Below are positions 1 to 4,326 of a DNA stretch of 6,995 bases, in pieces. Numbering within the stretch: position 1 is the first letter of the stretch; each line of letters begins with the position of its first letter. Both the position numbers and the translations under genes were made by a program. The DNA comes from an uncultured Campylobacter sp. (GTDB lineage Bacteria > Campylobacterota > Campylobacteria > Campylobacterales > Campylobacteraceae). The notes beneath the pieces are model-generated. The model saw only the letters and a list, made by a program, of their open reading frames with translations, did no database searches and was not told where the DNA came from. The stretch covers positions 1-6,995 of the forward strand of contig NZ_CALEDC010000046.1 of the NCBI RefSeq assembly GCF_937949835.1. Direction: 5' to 3'.

Positions 1-120
1 TAAGTAAAATGCGATCGGTTGCGAAGAAATTTTATTTAAGTGTGGCGGCGCAAAACTCAGTTTATTAAAAAAGATAAAATTGCTACCAAAATTTCAAAAT
101 TTAAAGCTAAATTTCAATTA

Positions 121-133
121 ATTGTTATACAAT
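121..133. promoter_or_regulatory. Operator-like palindrome upstream of the oxidase operon
   Basis: ATTGT-TAT-ACAAT is a perfect 5-bp inverted repeat around a 3-base centre, 40 bases before the first gene of the cyd operon. It sits just upstream of, or overlaps, the best -10-like sequences, which is where a repressor or redox regulator could bind. It does not match the FNR, NssR or Rex consensus well. In DNA this AT-rich, a 13-base palindrome can occur by chance, so the regulatory role is inference. Confidence 0.25.
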
Positions 134-139
134 AAAAAA

Positions 140-145
140 TATAAA
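140..145 (+). promoter_or_regulatory. Candidate -10 element of the cyd operon promoter
   Basis: TATAAA lies 28 bases before the ATG at 173 and would give a leader of about 20 bases carrying the AAAGG ribosome site at 158-162. Campylobacter sigma-70 promoters depend mostly on the -10 box and often lack a clear -35 box, and none is evident here. TATACA at 126-131 is an alternative. The surrounding DNA is nearly all A and T, so the exact box is uncertain. Confidence 0.35.
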
Positions 146-172
146 CTAATAATTGCTAAAGGTTAAAATTTG

Positions 173-379
173 ATGTTTTTCGGCAAAATTTTAAAATTTT
201 ACGCGCACGGATTTGCTTCGATGAAGCTTGGCAAAACGCTGTGGGCAGTGATTTTGATCAAGCTATTTATAATTTTTGTGCTACTTAAATTTTTCATTTT
301 CGACGAAAACTTGGATTCTAAATTTAAAACCGATCAAGAAAAAATCGATTTCATCTATAAAAATTTGACTAAGGAGTAG
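173..379 (+). CDS. DUF4492 family small membrane protein, first gene of the cyd operon
   Basis: A protein of 68 residues with a short basic N-terminus, one strongly hydrophobic segment at about residues 22-43 (from the TLW to the FFIF), and a charged C-terminal tail ending in NLTKE. I recognise it as the DUF4492 type, a family known to sit directly before cydA in Campylobacterota and Bacteroidota; its biochemical role is not established. The likely topology is a single span with a hydrophilic tail, suggesting an accessory or assembly factor for the oxidase, which is inference from position. The start is ATG at 173. A TTG at 170 is in frame and closer to the AAAGG site at 158-162 (7 instead of 10 bases), so a 69-residue form is possible. 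The stop lies 2 bases before cydA, so translation is probably coupled. Confidence 0.85.
   Translation: MFFGKILKFYAHGFASMKLGKTLWAVILIKLFIIFVLLKFFIFDENLDSKFKTDQEKIDFIYKNLTKE
371..376 (+). promoter_or_regulatory. Shine-Dalgarno site of cydA inside the preceding gene
   Basis: AAGGAG, a near-ideal ribosome binding site, is made of the last two sense codons (Lys-Glu) of the DUF4492 gene and lies 5 bases before the cydA ATG. The stop TAG follows at once. Ribosomes ending the small protein therefore release on the cydA initiation site, which suggests coupled translation and stable stoichiometry. Confidence 0.85.
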
Positions 380-381
380 GA

Positions 382-1905
382 ATGCAAGAGCTTGCTAGCG
401 TGGATTGGTCGAGGGCGCAGTTTGCGCTCACGGCGCTTTATCACTTTCTTTTCGTGCCCCTAACGCTGGGGCTTAGCTTTATCGTGGCGTTTATGGAGAG
501 CCTATATGTCGCGACCGGTAAGCAGGAGTGGCTCAAGATCACTAAATTTTGGCTGCGCCTTTTCGGTATAAATTTCGCCATCGGCGTCGCGACCGGTATC
601 ATAATGGAGTTTGAGTTCGGCACCAACTGGGCGAATTACAGCTGGTTTGTCGGCGATATCTTCGGCGCGCCGCTTGCGATTGAGGGCTTGCTTGCGTTTT
701 TCTTGGAGGCTACCTTTTTTGCGGTAATGTTCTTCGGCTGGGGCCGCGTAAGCAAGAAATTTCATCTTCTTTCAACCTGGCTCGTGGCGATCGGATCAAA
801 TTTAAGCGCGTATTGGATCTTAATTGCGAATGCTTGGATGCAAAACCCCGTCGGTACGAGCTTTAATCCCGATACGATGCGCAACGAGATGAGTAATTTT
901 TTAGATATCGCGCTATCTCACTTCGGAGTGGCCAAATTTTTACATACCGTCGGCGGCGGCTACATTACCGCGGCGCTTTTCGTGCTTGGAATTTCGGCGT
1001 TTTATATGCTAAAAAACAAAGACTTCGCGCTTGCTAAAAAAAGCTTCATCGTAGCGGCAAGCTTCGGTATGCTAAGCTCGCTTTTCGTGCTATTTAGCGG
1101 CGACGAGAGCGCCTATCAGGTCGCGCAAAAGCAGCCGATGAAGCTTGCGGCGATGGAGGGACTGTATAAAGGCGAAGTAAACGCGGGCATCGTTGCGGCG
1201 GGAGTTTTAAATCCGAGCAAAACCGCGGGAGACGATAAGGAGCCGTTTTTGTTTGAGATTAAAGCACCTTATGCGCTAGGGCTGATGGCTACGAGAGGGC
1301 TTGATAATTTCACGCCGGGCATCGATGATCTGGTGTTTGGAAACGAAAAATTCGGCATCGAAGGCGCGGATAAAAAGATCGAAAAAGGCAAAATCGCCCT
1401 GCAAGCGCTAAAGGATTACAAGGCCGCCAAAGACGTGAATGACACCGCGGCGATGCAGCAGGCTCGCGAAATTTTATTCGGCAACCAAAATATGCAAAAT
1501 TTAGGCTACGGCTACCTTGACGATGCGAAGCAGATCGTCCCTCCCGTGGCGCTTACCTTTTACAGCTTCCACGTGATGGTGGCTCTGGGAAGCTATTTTA
1601 TCTTGCTATTTTTCGTAACGCTATTTTTGGCGATGCGAAAAAACCTCGCCGAATACAAGAAAATTCTATGGCTTTGCGTCTTTAGCATTCCTTTGGGATA
1701 CGTCACGTGCGAAGCGGGCTGGATCGTAGCCGAAGTAGGGCGCCAGCCGTGGGCGATACAAGATCTTATGCCGGTGGGCGTCGCGGCTACTAGCCTGGCG
1801 GGGACGAACATAATGATCTCGTTCGCGCTCTTTGCGGTTTTATTTACGGTTTTATTCATAGCCGAGATAAAGATCATGCTAAAACAGATAAAGATAGGAT
1901 TTTAA
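382..1905 (+). CDS. cydA: Cytochrome bd-type quinol oxidase subunit I (CydA/CioA)
   Basis: This is the catalytic inner-membrane subunit that oxidises quinol and reduces oxygen to water. At 507 residues it is close to E. coli CydA (522) and similar along its length from the QFALTALYHFLFVPLTLG start. Visible ligands and functional residues (E. coli equivalents in brackets) are H21 (H19), E101 and E109 (E99, E107), H188 (H186) and M399 (M393) for heme b558, E444 (E445), and the GRQPW motif at 453-457. Quinol-site residues K254 and E259 (K252, E257) are kept. The loop from K254 to M399 is as long as in E. coli, so this is the long-Q-loop type. The residue two before M399 is H397, where E. coli has R391. 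The Campylobacter jejuni homologue is a cyanide-resistant, low-affinity oxidase without typical bd spectra, so heme content cannot be assumed. No cydDC genes are present in the window. Confidence 0.97.
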   Translation: MQELASVDWSRAQFALTALYHFLFVPLTLGLSFIVAFMESLYVATGKQEWLKITKFWLRLFGINFAIGVATGIIMEFEFGTNWANYSWFVGDIFGAPLAIEGLLAFFLEATFFAVMFFGWGRVSKKFHLLSTWLVAIGSNLSAYWILIANAWMQNPVGTSFNPDTMRNEMSNFLDIALSHFGVAKFLHTVGGGYITAALFVLGISAFYMLKNKDFALAKKSFIVAASFGMLSSLFVLFSGDESAYQVAQKQPMKLAAMEGLYKGEVNAGIVAAGVLNPSKTAGDDKEPFLFEIKAPYALGLMATRGLDNFTPGIDDLVFGNEKFGIEGADKKIEKGKIALQALKDYKAAKDVNDTAAMQQAREILFGNQNMQNLGYGYLDDAKQIVPPVALTFYSFHVMVALGSYFILLFFVTLFLAMRKNLAEYKKILWLCVFSIPLGYVTCEAGWIVAEVGRQPWAIQDLMPVGVAATSLAGTNIMISFALFAVLFTVLFIAEIKIMLKQIKIGF

Positions 1906-1906
1906 G

Positions 1907-3013
1907 ATGCACGAAATTTTTCAAATTTATTGGTGGTGCGTGGTTTCGCTTCTGGGCGGAATTTTGGTTTTTATGCTCTTCGTGCAGGGCGGTCAGACGC
2001 TGCTTTTTACGCTGGCGAAAAATGAGACTGAGAAGGATTTTATAATAAATTCCATCGGCAAAAAATGGGAGCTTACGTTTACTACGCTCGTGATGTTCGG
2101 CGGGGCGTGCTTTGCGGCGTTTCCTCTGTTTTATGCGACCAGCTTCGGCGGGGCGTATTGGGCGTGGATGGCTCTGCTTTTTTGCTTCATAATCCAAGCC
2201 GTCGCCTACGAATACAGAAAAAAGCCCGATAATTTCTTGGGCGCTAAAACTTATGAAGCCTTTCTTTTCATAAACGGCTCGCTGGGCACGATCCTGCTTG
2301 GCATCATCGTCTCGACGCTTTTTAGCGGCAGCGAGTTTGCGCTGGGAGATAATAATTTCGTGCAGTGGAAAAACCCCGCTCGCGGGCTTGAAGCGCTAGC
2401 AAATCCGTTTAACTACATCTTGGGAGTTGCGCTATTTTTCTGCGCTAGGACGGGAGCGAGCTTATATTTGATGAACAATATCGCCGAGCCAGAAATGATC
2501 GCCAAGCTCAAAGCCTCGCTTAAATTTAACGCTAGCGCGTTTTTGGTTTTTTTCATCGCGTTTTTGACGTGGGTCTTGCTAAAGCAGGGCTACGCGATCG
2601 GCGCTGACGGCGTCGTAAGCCTTGAGAGCTTTAAGTATCTGCATAACTACCTAAGCCTGCCTGCGGCGCTAGTCTTGCTGCTGCTGGGCGTCGTGCTGGT
2701 GCTGGTGGGCATCGTCAAAGGCGCATTTACAAGCAGCGTGCGCGGAGTATTTTTCTACGGCGTGGGCGTCATATGCGCGGTAACGAGCGTATTTTTGATC
2801 CTAGGACTAAATCACACGGCGTTTTATCCGTCAAATTTCGACCTGCAAAGCTCGCTTTCGATAAGCAACGCAAGCTCGAGCCTCTATACGCTTAAGACGA
2901 TGTTTTACGTGTCGTTTCTAGTGCCTTTCGTGCTGGGTTATATCAGCTATGTTTGGCGCGCAATGGATGCGAAGAAGCTCGATAAAGAGGGGCTTTCAAA
3001 CGAGCATTATTAG
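1907..3013 (+). CDS. cydB: Cytochrome bd-type quinol oxidase subunit II (CydB/CioB)
   Basis: This is the second integral membrane subunit, partner of CydA; 368 residues against 379 in E. coli. It starts 1 base after the cydA stop, with AGGA at 1896-1899 inside the cydA end as ribosome site, so the two are co-translated. There are roughly eight or nine hydrophobic spans. Family landmarks are the IYWWCVVSLLGG start, NETEKDFIINSI at 39-50, and the NASSS motif at about 321-325, matching E. coli NATSS-type sequence near the C-terminus. It is of the divergent Campylobacterota/Bacteroidota type: FVQGGQTL (25-32) replaces the E. coli VTDGFDMG motif, and WELTFTTL (54-61) replaces WDGNQVW, so the aspartate (D58) used there in proton supply becomes E55. 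The assignment is secure from similarity and position; the mechanistic consequence is inference. Confidence 0.96.
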   Translation: MHEIFQIYWWCVVSLLGGILVFMLFVQGGQTLLFTLAKNETEKDFIINSIGKKWELTFTTLVMFGGACFAAFPLFYATSFGGAYWAWMALLFCFIIQAVAYEYRKKPDNFLGAKTYEAFLFINGSLGTILLGIIVSTLFSGSEFALGDNNFVQWKNPARGLEALANPFNYILGVALFFCARTGASLYLMNNIAEPEMIAKLKASLKFNASAFLVFFIAFLTWVLLKQGYAIGADGVVSLESFKYLHNYLSLPAALVLLLLGVVLVLVGIVKGAFTSSVRGVFFYGVGVICAVTSVFLILGLNHTAFYPSNFDLQSSLSISNASSSLYTLKTMFYVSFLVPFVLGYISYVWRAMDAKKLDKEGLSNEHY

Positions 3014-3160
3014 GCACGCCAGCTCCAGCATGGCTTCCGCGCGCCGTGTGGCGGCGAGGCTGTGCTTTTGTGCACGGCACTGCGTGCTCTTGCGCTTAGT
3101 TAAATTTCATATCGGCGGCGCTTTTTGCGCGCCGCATTATAAAAATTTTAAGGATTAAAA
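3014..3160 (+). other. GC-rich structured spacer between cydB and the small downstream gene
   Basis: This 147-base gap is clearly richer in GC than the other intergenic DNA here and contains several short inverted repeats, such as CGCC-GTGT-GGCG around 3042-3053. I find no convincing protein gene in it. A frame that stays open from within the cydB end to 3158 has no family features and looks like read-through. The spacer may fold in the mRNA and set the level of the small gene after it, or protect the cydAB message. Confidence 0.5.
3115..3135 (+). other. Stem-loop upstream of the 34-aa gene
   Basis: GCGGCGC at 3115-3121 pairs perfectly with GCGCCGC at 3129-3135 around the 7-base loop TTTTTGC. 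The all-GC stem is followed by ATTATAAAAATTTT, not a clean T-run, so a strong intrinsic terminator is unlikely. Attenuation, partial termination or mRNA protection after cydB are possible. Confidence 0.45.
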
Positions 3161-3265
3161 ATGATCAAATCTTTAGTTTTCATCGCGATTTGGATGATCT
3201 TGCTCGTAGGAAGCTATAAATTTATAAAGCTAAACATTACTCATCACGAAAAAAGCGAGCAGTAA
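3161..3265 (+). CDS. 34-aa single-span membrane protein, candidate CydX-like oxidase subunit
   Basis: A short gene with a good ribosome site (AAGGA at 3150-3154, 6 bases before ATG) and a TAA stop. The protein starts MIKSLVFIAIWMILLVGSYK: one hydrophobic segment at about residues 4-18, then a basic stretch (KFIK) and a hydrophilic tail ending in HHEKSEQ. Size, N-terminal membrane anchor, polar tail and position after cydB match the small third subunits of bd oxidases (CydX in E. coli, 37 residues; CydS in Bacillaceae). There is no clear residue-level match to CydX, so homology is not claimed. It lies 147 bases beyond cydB, on the same strand, and is the last gene before the convergent sbmA gene. 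That it is translated is likely from the ribosome site; its function is inference from context. Confidence 0.65.
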   Translation: MIKSLVFIAIWMILLVGSYKFIKLNITHHEKSEQ

Positions 3266-3297
3266 AAGCGTAGAAATTTTAAAAGCTAGCGACCCGG

Positions 3298-3327
3298 GAT
3301 TTCGCTTTAAATTTAGAAAGCGAAATC
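3298..3327. terminator. Probable bidirectional terminator between convergent genes
   Basis: GATTTCGCTTT (3298-3308) and AAAGCGAAATC (3317-3327) form a perfect 11-bp stem with an 8-base loop. It lies about midway between the stop of the 34-aa gene (3265) and the stop of the transporter gene (3358, opposite strand). The arms end in T and A runs toward the loop, and no long T-run follows on either strand, so termination efficiency is uncertain. Placement between convergent genes is the main support. Confidence 0.6.
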
Positions 3328-3357
3328 TAGAGCCGCAAGATACGGGCGAAATTTTAT

Positions 3358-4326
3358 CTAGCCCTTGTAGTCGATATTTTTTTCAAACTCTTTAAGTCGC
3401 ATATGGATTGAGCGAAGCTCCGTGATCGTCGTCCAGTTATCGATAAAAACGCTAAAGCTGCCGCGTACTTGGCTAAAAGCATTGCCCACTTGAATCATCA
3501 CTCCAAGCGTAATCGCCTTAGTAAAAAGCCCCGGTCCCATTATGAGATAAGGCACGATAACCAGGATTTGCGAGAAAGAATTTAGCCATAAATCAAAGTA
3601 GCAGTAGTGCAAAAATAGCCTGTAATAGTTGTGCTTTAGTTTGCCAAATAGCGTCTTTGTGGTCTCTTCGCTCGCATATTCCGTCTTATTCTCCTCGGCA
3701 TAAACCAGCTCTTTGCGAAACGCAGCTTCCGCCTTTTGATTGTTGTATTCAAGCCTAGGCAGAAACCAACCTACTAGCCAAGAAATTATCAGTCCGCCGA
3801 TGCTTACTGCAAGTGCGATCCATACGAGAGAGCCGGGAATTTTTTTGAGCGCCTCAAAAGGTACTTTCTCGCTAAGGCTCCACAAAACGGGAATAAACGC
3901 AAAAAGAGTCATCGCCGCCGAAAGCACGCGCGTGCCGATATCTTCGATGATTTTTGAGAAGCGGTAGATGTCTTCTTGGATACGCTGCGAGCTTCCTTCG
4001 ATATCTTTACTTACCTTTTTCCAGTATGAAAAATAGGAAAAGGTCATCGCCTCTCGCCATTTAAACGCCCAAATTCGCGCCACGTATCGCTCCGAAATCG
4101 CCGCCGCTACGGCAGGCATCGCTATCCATAAAAAGACCCTCATCTGCGTATAAAAATCGTTTAACGTATGACGATCTACGTTTTGACATAAATCATAAAA
4201 TACGCGATACCATTCGTTGAAACGCACGCTCAGCGTAGTTTGATACCAATTAATCGCGATCAAAAATACTAGCCCTGTATATGCTAAAAGCGCCCATTTT
4301 TTGCTTTTAAAAAATGAAACGAACAT
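3358..4326 (-). CDS. sbmA: SbmA/BacA-family inner-membrane peptide transporter
   Basis: A 322-residue integral membrane protein of the SbmA/BacA family, which in E. coli and rhizobia imports peptides (microcins, bleomycin, proline-rich and NCR peptides) using the proton gradient. Family blocks are IEGSSQRIQEDIYRFS (109-124), LEYNNQKAEAAFRKELVY (192-209), NYYRLFLHYCYFDL (233-246), and the end block from ITLGVMIQVGNAFSQVRGSF through WTTITELRSI to RLKEFE. Hydrophobic spans lie near residues 11-32, 64-84, 137-151, 166-190 and 252-271. No Walker A or other ATPase domain is present, so it is the SbmA rather than the YddA/BclA type. It is shorter than E. coli SbmA (406): about 80 N-terminal residues, including the first span, are missing. 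Its ATG overlaps the stop of the upstream peptidase gene by one base, with only a weak GAG ribosome site, which implies translational coupling. Substrate is unknown. Confidence 0.9.
   Translation of the reverse strand: MFVSFFKSKKWALLAYTGLVFLIAINWYQTTLSVRFNEWYRVFYDLCQNVDRHTLNDFYTQMRVFLWIAMPAVAAAISERYVARIWAFKWREAMTFSYFSYWKKVSKDIEGSSQRIQEDIYRFSKIIEDIGTRVLSAAMTLFAFIPVLWSLSEKVPFEALKKIPGSLVWIALAVSIGGLIISWLVGWFLPRLEYNNQKAEAAFRKELVYAEENKTEYASEETTKTLFGKLKHNYYRLFLHYCYFDLWLNSFSQILVIVPYLIMGPGLFTKAITLGVMIQVGNAFSQVRGSFSVFIDNWTTITELRSIHMRLKEFEKNIDYKG

Noticed and set aside
40..50. An 11-base direct repeat, GTGTGGCGGCG, found here and again at 3046-3056 in the cydB spacer.
   Set aside because: A shared 11-mer is expected by chance several times in 7 kb, and no longer match or flanking repeat surrounds it.
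3..68. A frame open from the left edge to a TAA at 66-68, which could be the tail of an upstream gene (or a 19-residue ORF from the ATG at 9).
   Set aside because: Only about 21 codons are visible, with no recognisable motif; the GC content is somewhat higher than the leader after it, but this is too little to call a gene.
1874..2197. A minus-strand frame of 107 codons opposite the cydA-cydB junction.
   Set aside because: It is fully antisense to well-recognised genes, and its basic, Lys/Arg/His-rich translation is typical of a shadow frame.
2949..3158. A + strand reading frame of about 69 codons overlapping the cydB end and covering the spacer.
   Set aside because: It starts inside cydB in another frame, has Arg/Ala/Cys-rich composition with no family features, and its start has no ribosome site; it looks like chance openness in GC-rich DNA.
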